NCBI RefSeq assembly: GCF_000931445.1
Contig: NZ_CP010849.1
Location: 3,100,001-3,164,000 of the forward strand
Length of the DNA stretch: 64,000 nucleotides
Source: Streptomyces cyaneogriseus subsp. noncyanogenus
Lineage (GTDB): Bacteria; Actinomycetota; Actinomycetes; Streptomycetales; Streptomycetaceae
Direction of reading: 5' to 3'
Shown here: positions 8,096 through 16,503 of the stretch, piece after piece
How the letters are laid out: the number at the start of each line of letters is the position of its first letter
Numbering within the stretch: position 1 is the stretch's first letter
The notes under the pieces: model-generated
What the model was told of the DNA's origin: nothing
The model's database searches: none
What the model saw: only the letters and a program-made list of their open reading frames with translations
Program-made: the position numbers and the translations under genes

Positions 8096-8941
8096 CTAGT
8101 CCTTCACCGCTCCGCCGAGTCCGGAGACGAGCCGTCGTTGTACGAGTACGAAGAAGACCAGCACCGGAACGGTCATCACCGTGGACGCCGCCATCACGCC
8201 GCCCCAGTCCGGGTCGTCCGGCTTGTAGAACACCAGCAGGGCCATCGGCAGGGTCGACTGCGAGGTGTCGCTGATGATGAAGGACTTGGCGAACAGGAAG
8301 TCGTTCCAGGTCGAGATGAAGGAGAACACGCTGGTGGCGACCAGTCCCGGGAAGACCAGCGGGAAAAGGATCTGCCACAGGAATCGCGCCCGGCTCGCCC
8401 CGTCGATGCGGGCGGCCTCCTCCAGGGCTTCGGGAACGGCCTTCACGAAGCCCCGCAGCATCCAGATCGCGAAGGGCAGCGAGAAGGCGATGTGGGGCAG
8501 GATCAGCGATCCCAGGGTGTTCAGCTGTCCGGCGTCCCGCATCAGGAAGAACAGCGGGATGGTGAGTGCCTCCACCGGCACCATCTGGGCCACCAGGAAC
8601 ATGATCAGCAGGGTGGTCCGGAAACGGAAGCGGAATCGTGTCACGGCGGTCGCGGCGAGAAACGCGATGAGCGCCGAGGCGAGCACGACGGTGCCCGCGA
8701 CGAGCAGGCTGTTGAGGAAGTACCGGCCGAATTCCTGCTGTCCGAAAACCCGCCGGAAGGAGTCCAGCGACGGCTGGAGGGTCCATGGCCGGGGCCGGTC
8801 CGACTCGATCTCGCCGGCCGGCTTGAAAGCGCTCAGCACCATCCAGTACAGCGGGAAGGCGACGGCCGCCGCGATCAGCAGGGCCGAGGACTCGGCGGCC
8901 AGTCGCCACGGACGGCGCACATACGGGCGCGGAATATTCAC
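8096..8941 (-). CDS. Sugar ABC transporter permease, MalG type
   Basis: This 281-residue inner-membrane permease of the carbohydrate uptake class 1 family has six predicted membrane segments. The cytoplasmic EAA loop reads EALEEAARIDGASRARFLWQILFP, the contact site for the ATPase. Its GTG start at 8941 overlaps the stop of the partner permease (GTGA). No ATPase gene is in the operon. Streptomyces sugar importers commonly share the distant ATPase MsiK, which is inferred here. The downstream hexosaminidase suggests N-acetylglucosamine-containing oligosaccharides as substrate. Confidence 0.9.
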   Translation of the reverse strand: MNIPRPYVRRPWRLAAESSALLIAAAVAFPLYWMVLSAFKPAGEIESDRPRPWTLQPSLDSFRRVFGQQEFGRYFLNSLLVAGTVVLASALIAFLAATAVTRFRFRFRTTLLIMFLVAQMVPVEALTIPLFFLMRDAGQLNTLGSLILPHIAFSLPFAIWMLRGFVKAVPEALEEAARIDGASRARFLWQILFPLVFPGLVATSVFSFISTWNDFLFAKSFIISDTSQSTLPMALLVFYKPDDPDWGGVMAASTVMTVPVLVFFVLVQRRLVSGLGGAVKD

Positions 8942-9945
8942 AGTTCCTCCCCCTGGCGGCGCAGCAGCCGCAGGTACACCAGCGTCACGGCGAGCAGGAT
9001 CAGCAGCATCACCACGCCGATCGCGGAGCCGAGGCTGTACTGCGAGGACGCGAACGCCTTCTGGTAGGCGTAGACGTTCAGCACGAGGTTCTGGCCGGCG
9101 ATGCCGCCGCCGCCCGTCATGACGTAGATCTGGGTGAAGACCTTGAAGTCCCAGATGACCGACTGGATGGTGACGACCGTCAGGACGGGCCGCAGCATCG
9201 GGGCGAGCACCGAGCGCCAGATCCGCCACTGCGAGGCCCCGTCCAGGGCGGCGGCCTCCAGCACCTCCGTCGGCACGGCGCGGATGCCGGCGTAGACGGT
9301 GACCATGACGAACGGGAAGGAGCACCAGACCACTTCGAGCAGGACGAGGAGGAAGGCGCTCAGGCGCCCGTACGTCCAGGAGTGGTCGCCGAGGCCGAGG
9401 ATCCGGTTGACGGGGCCGAAGTCCGCGTCGAACAGCAGGAGCCACACCGTCGAGCCGGTGATCGCCGGGGTGGCCCAGGCACCCAGCGCGGCCAGCATCA
9501 GCGCGAGCCGCGGCACCGCCCGGACCCGGGTGAGCAGGACCGCGAGGGCGCAGCCGACCGCGAGGGTGCAGACCACGCAGGCCGCGGCGAAGAGCACGGT
9601 GGCCAGCAGCACCTGCCAGAACTGGTCGTCGCCGAAGAGTTCGGCGTAGTTGCCCAGACCCTTGAAGGTGGTCGGCTCGCCCCCGCTGACCTGGGCCTGG
9701 GTGTACTCCAGGAACGAGATCAGGCCGAGCTGGTAGACGGGGTAGACGAGCAGCCCGCCGAGGACGGCGAGGGCGGGCGCGAGGTACAGCCAGGGCGTCC
9801 AGCCGTCGCGCCCGCGGGGCGCGGGCCGCCGCCCGGCGGGCGCGGGGCGCCGTACCGGGCGGGCCGCCACGGCGGGCGCCGGGCCCCCGGACGGCGGGGC
9901 GGCGGGCGGCGGGGCGTGTGCGGTGCGCCGGTCCATCGGCGTCAT
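8938..9945 (-). CDS. Sugar ABC transporter permease, MalF type
   Basis: This 335-residue permease has a Pro/Ala/Arg-rich cytoplasmic N-terminus of about 45 residues, followed by six membrane segments. The EAA loop is EVLEAAALDGASQWRIWRSVLAPM. It pairs with the MalG-type permease downstream. Its ATG at 9945 overlaps the stop of the lipoprotein gene (ATGA), so the three transport genes are translationally coupled. Confidence 0.9.
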   Translation of the reverse strand: MTPMDRRTAHAPPPAAPPSGGPAPAVAARPVRRPAPAGRRPAPRGRDGWTPWLYLAPALAVLGGLLVYPVYQLGLISFLEYTQAQVSGGEPTTFKGLGNYAELFGDDQFWQVLLATVLFAAACVVCTLAVGCALAVLLTRVRAVPRLALMLAALGAWATPAITGSTVWLLLFDADFGPVNRILGLGDHSWTYGRLSAFLLVLLEVVWCSFPFVMVTVYAGIRAVPTEVLEAAALDGASQWRIWRSVLAPMLRPVLTVVTIQSVIWDFKVFTQIYVMTGGGGIAGQNLVLNVYAYQKAFASSQYSLGSAIGVVMLLILLAVTLVYLRLLRRQGEEL

Positions 9946-11288
9946 CCGGCGGAGCCGAACGCGTCGTTCATCTTCCGCGCCGCGTCCGAGGAGGCCGCCG
10001 CCACGTCCTTCTTGCCGCTGACGATCTCCTGGAACATGGTCGGCAGCACCTGTGAGGAGTCGATCTGCGCCCAGGCGGGCGAGGCCGGCACGAACCGGGT
10101 GCCCGCGGCGAGGGTCTCGACGAACGGCTTGACGAAGGGTTCCCGGGCGGCGGCCCGCTGCCGTACGTCGGTGAAGGTCGGCAGGAAGCCCATCGCGTCG
10201 AACAGCGCGCTCTGCGCCTTCTTCGACGCCAGGCGCTTCATCAGGTCGACGGCGAGCGTGCGGTGCGACGTGCTCTTCAGTACGCCGATGTTGTTCCCGC
10301 CCGCGAACGCCGGGGCGATGGAGCCCGGCTTCACGCCCGGCAGCGGTACGACGGCGTACTTGCCCTTGACCTCTCCGGCCTCCATGGCCTGGTGGCTGAA
10401 GTCACCGCCGATCGCCATGCCCGCCTTCCCCGACGCGAACGCGGTGACGGTGTCGTTGCCCCCCATGCCCGCGCACTTGGCGGCGGGGCAGTTGGCGTCG
10501 CCGAAGAGGGACGTGTACGCCTCGATGCCCTTGCGCGCGGCGGGGGTGTCGAGGGCGGAGGCGTACGATCCGCCCTTGCCGGTGGCCAGATCGCCGCCGT
10601 GGGCCCACAGGAACGGCATCGCCCCGTAGGTGTAGGCGCCGCCGACGGCGAGGCCGTACAGGCCGGGCCGGGCCGCCCGGATCGCCTTCGCGGTGGCGGC
10701 CAGCTCCTCCAGGGTCCGCGGGACGTCGAGGCCGAGTTCCTCGAAGAGGTCCGTCCGGTAGTACAGGGCGCGCACGCCGACGAAGTAGGGGGCTCCGTAG
10801 ACCTTGCCGTCGACGGTGACCGACTGCCGGGCCGTGGGGTCGGTGTCCTTCGCCTCCTTCCAGGCGCGGAACTCGGCGGTGACGTCGGCCAGGCCGCCGT
10901 CCTCGACGTAGCCGGCGGTGTCGGTGTTGCCGTACTCGATGACGTCGGGGGCGCTCTCCGGATCGTTGAAGGCGGCCTTGACGCGCTGGGCGCGGGACTC
11001 GACGGGAATGTACTCGACGGTGACGTCGGTGCCCTCGTGGGCCTTCTCGAAGTCGGCCAGGACCGTCTCGACGACCTGTTCCTTGGGCCGGTTGTCGACC
11101 TCCTGGAAGAGCCAGACCCGCAGGGTGCCGGTCTTCTCGTCCTTGCCGGAGGAGGAGCCGCCGGACGTCTGGGGGGCGCAGGCGGCGGTGACGGCCAGGA
11201 CGGCGGCCAGCAGCGCGGCCAGGCGGGCCGAGCGGGCGGCGGGGCGTGTCGCGGGGCGTGCGGTGGAGCGTCTTGCGGGGAGCTTCAT
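9942..11288 (-). CDS. Extracellular sugar-binding lipoprotein of an ABC importer
   Basis: This 448-residue solute-binding protein of ABC family 1 has a signal peptide with twin arginine-rich start, a hydrophobic core (AALLAAVLAVTAAC) and a lipobox-type Cys at about position 38. A hydrophilic linker and the binding fold follow. The ATG at 11288 has GGAGG 8 bases upstream. It is the first gene of the operon lipoprotein, permease, permease, hexosaminidase. The DasR-like site and the palindrome in front suggest induction by amino-sugars or another sugar. Substrate is inferred from context only. Confidence 0.9.
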   Translation of the reverse strand: MKLPARRSTARPATRPAARSARLAALLAAVLAVTAACAPQTSGGSSSGKDEKTGTLRVWLFQEVDNRPKEQVVETVLADFEKAHEGTDVTVEYIPVESRAQRVKAAFNDPESAPDVIEYGNTDTAGYVEDGGLADVTAEFRAWKEAKDTDPTARQSVTVDGKVYGAPYFVGVRALYYRTDLFEELGLDVPRTLEELAATAKAIRAARPGLYGLAVGGAYTYGAMPFLWAHGGDLATGKGGSYASALDTPAARKGIEAYTSLFGDANCPAAKCAGMGGNDTVTAFASGKAGMAIGGDFSHQAMEAGEVKGKYAVVPLPGVKPGSIAPAFAGGNNIGVLKSTSHRTLAVDLMKRLASKKAQSALFDAMGFLPTFTDVRQRAAAREPFVKPFVETLAAGTRFVPASPAWAQIDSSQVLPTMFQEIVSGKKDVAAASSDAARKMNDAFGSAG

Positions 11289-11306
11289 CGAGCGTTCCTC
11301 CGAGCG

Positions 11307-11321
11307 TTGCAACATGTGCAA
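11307..11321. promoter_or_regulatory. Palindromic operator candidate before the sugar-uptake operon
   Basis: TTGCAACATGTGCAA is a perfect inverted repeat (TTGCA-N5-TGCAA) 19-33 bases before the lipoprotein start, just upstream of its ribosome site. Such a position suits repression. TTGC/GCAA half-sites are used by several LacI-family and ROK-type sugar regulators. No regulator gene is adjacent. Confidence 0.45.
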
Positions 11322-11379
11322 TGACAGTTTTGCTCTGCACAACACTCCGGAGGCTAGGGACTCCATGAACATGACGACA

Positions 11380-11395
11380 AGAGGTCTCCACCACT
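11380..11395. promoter_or_regulatory. DasR-responsive element (dre)-like site
   Basis: AGAGGTCTCCACCACT matches 13 of 16 positions of the dre pattern AGTGGTCTAGACCACT recognised by the GntR-family N-acetylglucosamine regulator DasR in Streptomyces. It lies 92-107 bases upstream of the lipoprotein start. A dre site before an importer-hexosaminidase operon fits DasR control of chitin and GlcNAc use. The match was found by eye. Confidence 0.5.
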
Positions 11396-11454
11396 CTGTG
11401 ACCACGACCGCGCGGCCGGCCGGCGCGCCCGCGCGCGGCGCCGGGCAGCACAAA

Positions 11455-11490
11455 GGCCCCCTGAGCGCGTCGTCACGCGCTCGGGGGGCC
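11455..11490 (-). terminator. Strong hairpin terminator after the DUF3039 gene
   Basis: A 16-bp stem (GGCCCCCTGAGCGCGT pairing with ACGCGCTCGGGGGGCC, one G-T wobble) closes a 4-base loop. It lies 26 bases after the stop of the DUF3039 gene. It also shields the sugar-uptake promoter region from read-through. Confidence 0.8.
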
Positions 11491-11516
11491 TCGGCGGCCG
11501 CGGGCGGGAGGGGCCG

Positions 11517-11801
11517 CTACTTCTTGCCGCCGTCCTTGCCCTGGTCCCCGCCGGCGCTCATGGAGTCGTAGATCTCCTTGCACATGGGGCAGACGGGGTA
11601 CTTCTTGGGGTCACGGCCCGGTACCCAGACCTTGCCGCACAGCGCCACGACGGGGGTGCCGTCGAGGGCGCTCGCCATGATCTTGTCCTTCTGGACGTAG
11701 TGGGCGAAGCGCTCGTGGTCGCCGTCGCCATGGGAGGTCTGCGGCGTCGGCTCTACGAGGGTCCCCGTACCTGTCCCGCGCTCGGGCTCGAGAGTGCTCA
11801 T
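11517..11801 (-). CDS. DUF3039 family small zinc-binding-like protein
   Basis: This 94-residue protein has a conserved core HYVQKDKIMASALDGTPVVA followed by LCGKVWVPGRDPKKYPVCPMC. The three cysteines (LCGK and CPMC) suggest a zinc ribbon. It matches the actinobacterial DUF3039 family, which has no established function. The C-terminus is Gly/Lys/Asp-rich. It is read in the same direction as the YqgE gene, whose stop is 29 bases upstream, so the two may be co-transcribed. A strong terminator follows. Confidence 0.85.
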   Translation of the reverse strand: MSTLEPERGTGTGTLVEPTPQTSHGDGDHERFAHYVQKDKIMASALDGTPVVALCGKVWVPGRDPKKYPVCPMCKEIYDSMSAGGDQGKDGGKK

Positions 11802-11830
11802 GAATGCCAGGGTACTGAAGGTCACACGGA

Positions 11831-12403
11831 TCAGTTGAGCGAAGGGTCGTCCGGGTACGTCGCCACCATCGCCAGTTCGTTGCGCTGGCGGCGCAGGACC
11901 TCGCGCCACAGCCGCTCGGGCGCCGGGGAGGACACGTCGCCGGGCTCGGACTCCACCACGTACCAGGCGCCCTCGACCAGTTCGTCCTCCAGTTGGCCGG
12001 GGCCCCAGCCGGCGTATCCGGCGAAGATCCGCAGCGATCCGACGGCCGAGGCCAGCAGCTCGGGCGGCGCCTCCAGGTCCACCAGGCCGATCGCGCCGTG
12101 CACCCGGCGCCAGCCCAGCGGGGCGGCCTCCCCGCTGTCGCCGCCGGGGACGACGGCGACGCCGAGGGCGGAGTCCAGGGAGACCGGGCCGCCCTGGAAG
12201 ACGACACCGGGTTCGCCGGCGAGGTCCGCCCAGCCCTCCAGGATGTCGCCCACGCCGACCGGCGTCGGGCGGTTGAGGACGACACCGAGGGAGCCCTCCT
12301 CGTCGTGGTCGAGAAGGAGCACCACCGCACGGTCGAAGTTCGGGTCCGCCAGGGCGGGGGTGGCCACGAGCAACCGCCCTGTGAGCGAGGACACCTCGGT
12401 CAT
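11831..12403 (-). CDS. YqgE/AlgH family protein (UPF0301)
   Basis: This 190-residue protein contains the hallmark features of the YqgE/AlgH family: LTGRLLVATPALADPNFDRAVV near the start, LGVVLNRPTPV, FQGGPVSLDSALGV and RIFAGYAGWGPGQLEDEL. The family is widespread but its biochemical role is unknown. The start at 12403 gives the family's usual MTEVSS beginning. An ATG three codons upstream (12412, MSGMTEV) is an alternative, with GGGGAAG about 12 bases before it. It is divergent from murA. Confidence 0.9.
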   Translation of the reverse strand: MTEVSSLTGRLLVATPALADPNFDRAVVLLLDHDEEGSLGVVLNRPTPVGVGDILEGWADLAGEPGVVFQGGPVSLDSALGVAVVPGGDSGEAAPLGWRRVHGAIGLVDLEAPPELLASAVGSLRIFAGYAGWGPGQLEDELVEGAWYVVESEPGDVSSPAPERLWREVLRRQRNELAMVATYPDDPSLN

Positions 12404-12658
12404 GCCAGACATGATCCCGCATCTTCCCCTTCCGTGGGGAGGCAATCGGGGGCAGGGGAGTGAAGGCAGCTCGGAGCGGGTCGGCGCACCCCCGTCCGCG
12501 CGCCCGCGGCCGTGACCCCATGTGCCCACGGGGGAACGGTTCGTGTTGTGACACAGTCATGACGCGGTACGGGGGTCCGCGGGCTTACTGAAGGGGTCCC
12601 GAAGGCGATTACCCTTTCCCTCCTGTGCCCCTGCCCCACTCCACGGAACGCGAGATTC

Positions 12659-14005
12659 ATGACCGTCAACGGCTCTGATGACGTACTGCTTGTCCACGGC
12701 GGAACCCCGCTGGAGGGCGAGATCCGGGTCCGCGGTGCGAAGAACCTCGTGCCGAAGGCCATGGTCGCCGCCCTGCTGGGCAGTGCGCCGAGCAGACTGC
12801 GCAACGTCCCGGACATCCGTGACGTGCGGGTCGTCCGCGGGCTGCTGCAACTGCACGGGGTGACGGTCCGTCCGGGCGAGGAGCCGGGCGAGCTGGTGCT
12901 CGACCCGACCCGTGTGGAGAGCGCGAACGTCGCCGACATCGACGCCCACGCGGGATCGAGCCGCATCCCGATCCTGTTCTGCGGCCCGCTGCTGCACCGC
13001 CTCGGGCACGCGTTCATCCCCGGCCTGGGCGGCTGCGACATCGGCGGCCGGCCCATCGACTTCCACTTCGACGTGCTGCGCCAGTTCGGCGCGAAGATCG
13101 AGAAGCGGGCGGACGGCCAGTACCTGGAGGCCCCGCAGCGGCTGCGCGGCACCAAGATCCGGCTGCCGTACCCGTCCGTCGGCGCGACCGAGCAGGTGCT
13201 GCTGACGGCCGTGCTCGCCGAGGGCGTCACGGAGCTGTCCAACGCGGCCGTCGAGCCGGAGATCGAGGACCTGATCTGCGTCCTGCAGAAAATGGGCGCG
13301 ATCATCGCGATGGACACCGACCGCACCATCCGCATCACCGGTGTGGACAAGCTCGGCGGTTACGCCCACCGGGCCCTGCCGGACCGCCTGGAGGCCGCCT
13401 CCTGGGCCTCCGCGGCCCTGGCGACCGAGGGGAACATCTACGTCCGCGGCGCCCAGCAGCGCTCGATGATGACGTTCCTGAACACCTACCGGAAGGTGGG
13501 CGGTGCCTTCGAGATCGACGACGAGGGCATCCGCTTCTGGCACCCCGGCGGGCAGCTGAAGTCCATCGCCCTGGAGACGGACGTGCACCCCGGCTTCCAG
13601 ACCGACTGGCAGCAGCCGCTGGTGGTGGCGCTGACGCAGGCCACGGGGCTGTCCATCATCCACGAGACGGTCTACGAGTCCCGCCTCGGCTTCACCTCCG
13701 CGCTGAACCAGATGGGCGCCCACATCCAGCTCTACCGCGAGTGCCTCGGCGGCTCCCACTGCCGCTTCGGCCAGCGCAACTTCCTGCACTCCGCCGTCGT
13801 GTCGGGCCCGACCCGGCTGGAGGGCGCCGACCTGGTCATCCCCGACCTGCGCGGCGGCTTCTCCTACCTCATCGCCGCCCTCGCCGCCCAGGGCACGTCC
13901 CGGGTCCACGGCATCGACCTCATCAACCGCGGCTACGAGAACTTCATGGACAAGCTCATGGAGCTCGGCGCGAAGGTGGAACTGCCGGGCAAGGCGCTCG
14001 GCTGA
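12659..14005 (+). CDS. murA: UDP-N-acetylglucosamine 1-carboxyvinyltransferase MurA
   Basis: This 448-residue enzyme transfers enolpyruvate from PEP to UDP-GlcNAc, the first committed step of peptidoglycan synthesis in the cytoplasm. The substrate-binding Lys-Asn pair is K28-N29. The PEP-attacking loop Cys is present at C126 (GGCDIGGRP), the residue fosfomycin targets. The general acid/base Asp corresponds to D316 (FQTDWQQP) and the conserved Arg to R398. After that Arg the usual RAGA/RASA-type sequence reads RGGFSYLIA, a divergence from E. coli. It is about 30 residues longer than E. coli MurA. It is monocistronic, ending at a strong terminator shared with hup. Confidence 0.93.
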   Translation: MTVNGSDDVLLVHGGTPLEGEIRVRGAKNLVPKAMVAALLGSAPSRLRNVPDIRDVRVVRGLLQLHGVTVRPGEEPGELVLDPTRVESANVADIDAHAGSSRIPILFCGPLLHRLGHAFIPGLGGCDIGGRPIDFHFDVLRQFGAKIEKRADGQYLEAPQRLRGTKIRLPYPSVGATEQVLLTAVLAEGVTELSNAAVEPEIEDLICVLQKMGAIIAMDTDRTIRITGVDKLGGYAHRALPDRLEAASWASAALATEGNIYVRGAQQRSMMTFLNTYRKVGGAFEIDDEGIRFWHPGGQLKSIALETDVHPGFQTDWQQPLVVALTQATGLSIIHETVYESRLGFTSALNQMGAHIQLYRECLGGSHCRFGQRNFLHSAVVSGPTRLEGADLVIPDLRGGFSYLIAALAAQGTSRVHGIDLINRGYENFMDKLMELGAKVELPGKALG

Positions 14006-14155
14006 CGGACGGGCCCGCGGTCCTCGTACGGCGCCCGTGGGCCCGCGAGGACCGCGCCGGCCCGTACAAGCGCCGTACAGGCCGTACAGGCCGTACGAGG
14101 GCCGCGCAAAGCCGGTACAGGGCCGCGCAGGGCCCCTGGAAGACCGTACGAAGGC

Positions 14156-14185
14156 GGGGCGGCCACCCCTGGAGGTGGCCGCCCC
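14156..14185. terminator. Bidirectional hairpin between murA and hup
   Basis: A perfect 12-bp stem (GGGGCGGCCACC with GGTGGCCGCCCC) closes a 6-base loop in the convergent gap between murA (+) and hup (-). It can end transcripts from both sides. Upstream, 14065-14100 has short CGTACAGGC repeats of no clear role. Confidence 0.8.
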
Positions 14186-14236
14186 GTCGGCGTCCGTGGC
14201 GTCCCTACGCCGTCCCGTGGCGTACGGACGGCAAGG

Positions 14237-14518
14237 TCACTTGCCCTTGGCGGCTTCCTTGAGCTTGGAGCCCGCGGAGACCTTCACGCTGTAGCCGGCC
14301 GGGATCTGGATCGGCTCACCGGTCTGCGGGTTGCGAGCGGTGCGAGCGGCACGGTGGGTGCGCTCGAAGGTGAGGAAGCCGGGAATGGTGACCTTCTCGT
14401 CGCCCTTGGCGACGATGTCGCCGACGACGTCGGCGAACGCGGCCAGCACCGCGTCGGCGTCCTTGCGGGTCACCTCGGCGCGGTCGGCCAGCGCGGCCAC
14501 CAGCTCACTGCGGTTCAT
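14237..14518 (-). CDS. hupA: HU-family DNA-binding protein
   Basis: This 93-residue histone-like HU protein shows the full family pattern: MNRSELVAALADRAEVTRKDADAVLAAF, the IPGFLTFERTHRAARTARNPQTGE flexible DNA-embracing arm, and IPAGYSVKVSAGSKLK. It binds and bends DNA as a dimer in the nucleoid. It lacks the Lys/Ala-rich tail of the second Streptomyces HU (HupS), so it is the short HupA type. GGGAG lies about 7 bases before the ATG. Confidence 0.93.
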   Translation of the reverse strand: MNRSELVAALADRAEVTRKDADAVLAAFADVVGDIVAKGDEKVTIPGFLTFERTHRAARTARNPQTGEPIQIPAGYSVKVSAGSKLKEAAKGK

Positions 14519-14874
14519 GTTGTTACTCCCGTATGTTTCTTGCCGTTGAGGCGTGCCACGCGGCTGGGCCGCATGTCGGGCACGGCGAAAGCCGATGCTG
14601 CCAGGGTCCCCGGTGAGTCCCCGGACCCGGGTCCGTCGTCAGACCCTCGCGCCCAGGGAGGCATCCTGCCTCTACCTGCGGCGGGAAAGCCAATCCGGCA
14701 CCCGCAGGAGTCGTGAGAACACTCTTGGGAGTCACACGAAGAGCGGGCCGGAGCCTGGCCGACACCCTAGAGGGCGGCACTCGGCTCCGGGTTCCACGAC
14801 GCGCCGGTACCACGGGCCCCCGTGGCGATGCTCACAGCACCGGGCACCCACGGTGCGGGCCCGTGTCCGTGATC
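14519..14874. other. Gene-free gap between hup and the malic enzyme gene
   Basis: These 356 bases should hold the hup promoter and the end of the malic enzyme transcript. A small perfect hairpin at 14810-14825 (CCACGG, loop GCCC, CCGTGG), about 50 bases after the malic enzyme stop, is a candidate terminator, and GCACC-GTG-GGTGC lies closer to the stop. No coding frame with Streptomyces codon bias was seen. Confidence 0.4.
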
Positions 14875-16293
14875 CTACGAGGCCGTCGCTCCCGCGGCCT
14901 TCGCCGCCTGGCGCACGGCGCCGGCCACGGCACCCGCGACCTTGTCGTTGAACACGCTGGGGACGATGTAGTTCGGGTTCAGCTCGTCCTCGGTCACCAC
15001 GTCCGCCAGCGCCTTGGCGGCGGCCAGCATCATCTCGGTGTTGACCGTGCGGGACTGGGCGTCCAGCAGACCGCGGAAGACACCCGGGAACACCAGCACG
15101 TTGTTGATCTGGTTGGGGAAGTCGGAGCGGCCGGTGGCGACAACCGCCGCGGTCTGGCGGGCGATTGCCGGGTCCACCTCGGGGTCGGGGTTCGCGAGCG
15201 CGAACACCACGGCGTCGTCGGCCATGGCGGCCACGTCGTCGCCGTCGAGGACGTTGGGGGCCGAGACGCCGATGAACACGTCGGCGCCGCGCACGGCCCC
15301 CTTCAGGGAGCCCGTCAGGCCCTCGGGGTTGGTGTTGTCGGCGATCCAGCGCAGCGCCGACTGCGGGGCGGCGTCGACGAGGTCCTCGCGGCCGGCGTGC
15401 ACCACGCCGTGGATGTCGGCCACGACGGCGTTCTTCACGCCCGCGGCCAGCAGCAGCTTCAGAATGGCCGTACCGGCGGCGCCGGCGCCGGACATGACCA
15501 CGCGGACGCTCTCGATGCCCTTGTCGACGACGCGCAGGGCGTTGGTCAGGGCGGCGAGGACGACGATGGCGGTGCCGTGCTGGTCGTCGTGGAAGACGGG
15601 GATGTCGAGGGCCTCGCGCAGGCGGGCCTCGATCTCGAAGCAGCGCGGCGCGGAGATGTCCTCCAGGTTGATCCCGGCGAAGCCCGGGGCGATCGCCTTG
15701 ACGATCTCGACGATGGCGTCGGTGTCCTGGGTGTCCAGGCAGATCGGCCAGGCGTCGATCCCGGCGAACCGCTTGAACAGGGCCGCCTTGCCCTCCATGA
15801 CCGGCAGGGCCGCCTTCGGGCCGATGTTGCCCAGGCCCAGCACCGCGGAGCCGTCCGTGACCACGGCGACGGAGTTGCGCTTGATGGTCAGGCGGCGGGC
15901 GTCCTCGGGGTTCTCGGCGATCGCCATGCAGACGCGCGCCACACCCGGCGTGTAGACCATGGACAGGTCGTCACGGTTGCGGATGGGGTGCTTCGACGCC
16001 ATCTCGATCTTGCCGCCGAGGTGCATCAGGAACGTACGGTCCGAGACCTTGCCCAGCGTGACGCCCTCGATGCCGCGGAGCTGCTCCACGATCTCGTCGG
16101 CGTGCGCGGTGGAGGTGGCCGCGATCGTGACGTCGATCCGGAGCTTCTCGTGCCCGGACGCGGTGACGTCGAGGCCGGTCACCGAGCCTCCGGAGGACTC
16201 CACGGCGGTGGTGAGCTGCGAGACGGCGGTTCCGCTCGCGGGCACCTCCAGCCGGATGGTCATCGAGTAGGAGACGCTGGGCGCCGTTGCCAT
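14875..16293 (-). CDS. Malic enzyme with N-terminal ACT domain
   Basis: This 472-residue enzyme oxidatively decarboxylates malate to pyruvate. Residues about 8-85 form an ACT regulatory domain (SYSMTIRLEVPASGTAVSQL). The malic domain follows with YTPGVARVC, RNSVAVVTDGSAVLGLGNIGP, the metal-binding FHDDQHGTA and the dinucleotide fold SGAGAAGTA. The coordinates correspond by synteny to the NAD-dependent malic enzyme SCO2951; cofactor choice is not shown by the motifs alone. The ATG at 16293 has AGAGGAAG about 8 bases upstream. The ACT domain implies allosteric control by a small ligand. Confidence 0.92.
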   Translation of the reverse strand: MATAPSVSYSMTIRLEVPASGTAVSQLTTAVESSGGSVTGLDVTASGHEKLRIDVTIAATSTAHADEIVEQLRGIEGVTLGKVSDRTFLMHLGGKIEMASKHPIRNRDDLSMVYTPGVARVCMAIAENPEDARRLTIKRNSVAVVTDGSAVLGLGNIGPKAALPVMEGKAALFKRFAGIDAWPICLDTQDTDAIVEIVKAIAPGFAGINLEDISAPRCFEIEARLREALDIPVFHDDQHGTAIVVLAALTNALRVVDKGIESVRVVMSGAGAAGTAILKLLLAAGVKNAVVADIHGVVHAGREDLVDAAPQSALRWIADNTNPEGLTGSLKGAVRGADVFIGVSAPNVLDGDDVAAMADDAVVFALANPDPEVDPAIARQTAAVVATGRSDFPNQINNVLVFPGVFRGLLDAQSRTVNTEMMLAAAKALADVVTEDELNPNYIVPSVFNDKVAGAVAGAVRQAAKAAGATAS

Positions 16294-16382
16294 GGCCGAC
16301 TTCCTCTGCTTTCACCGTGTCGCGAAGTTATGCCGTCCGATCGTCGCACCTACCCCGCAGTACGTGGTAGCCGCCCCGGATT

Positions 16383-16399
16383 GCGAACGTTTTGTTCGC
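16383..16399. promoter_or_regulatory. Inverted repeat upstream of the malic enzyme gene
   Basis: GCGAACGTTTTGTTCGC is a perfect inverted repeat (GCGAAC-N5-GTTCGC) 90-106 bases before the malic enzyme start. Its size and place suit a dimeric transcription factor. The regulator is unknown. Confidence 0.4.
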
Positions 16400-16467
16400 G
16401 CGCCGTTCGACAAGGGTGCCGTTTTCGGAAATTGACTTCCACCATACGAGATTTAACAGGACAAAGA

Positions 16468-16503
16468 AAGAGACCCACGTCACATGTGGTGACGTGGGCC
16501 TCT
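16468..16503 (-). terminator. Rho-independent terminator after the HelD-like gene
   Basis: A perfect 10-bp stem (CCCACGTCAC with GTGACGTGGG) and a 5-base loop, extended by GAG/CTC after one mismatch, lies about 160 bases after the HelD-like stop. On the minus strand it is followed by a T-rich tract (TCTTTCTTTGTCC). The rest of 16294-16661 contains the malic enzyme promoter region and no gene. Confidence 0.75.

Noticed and set aside
12546..12573. TTGTGA-N16-TACGGG as a murA promoter
   Set aside because: The -35 and -10 matches are too weak to support in such GC-rich DNA.
14523..14813. A 96-codon minus-strand ORF upstream of hup
   Set aside because: Irregular third-position bias and no motifs; the region is better explained as the hup promoter gap.
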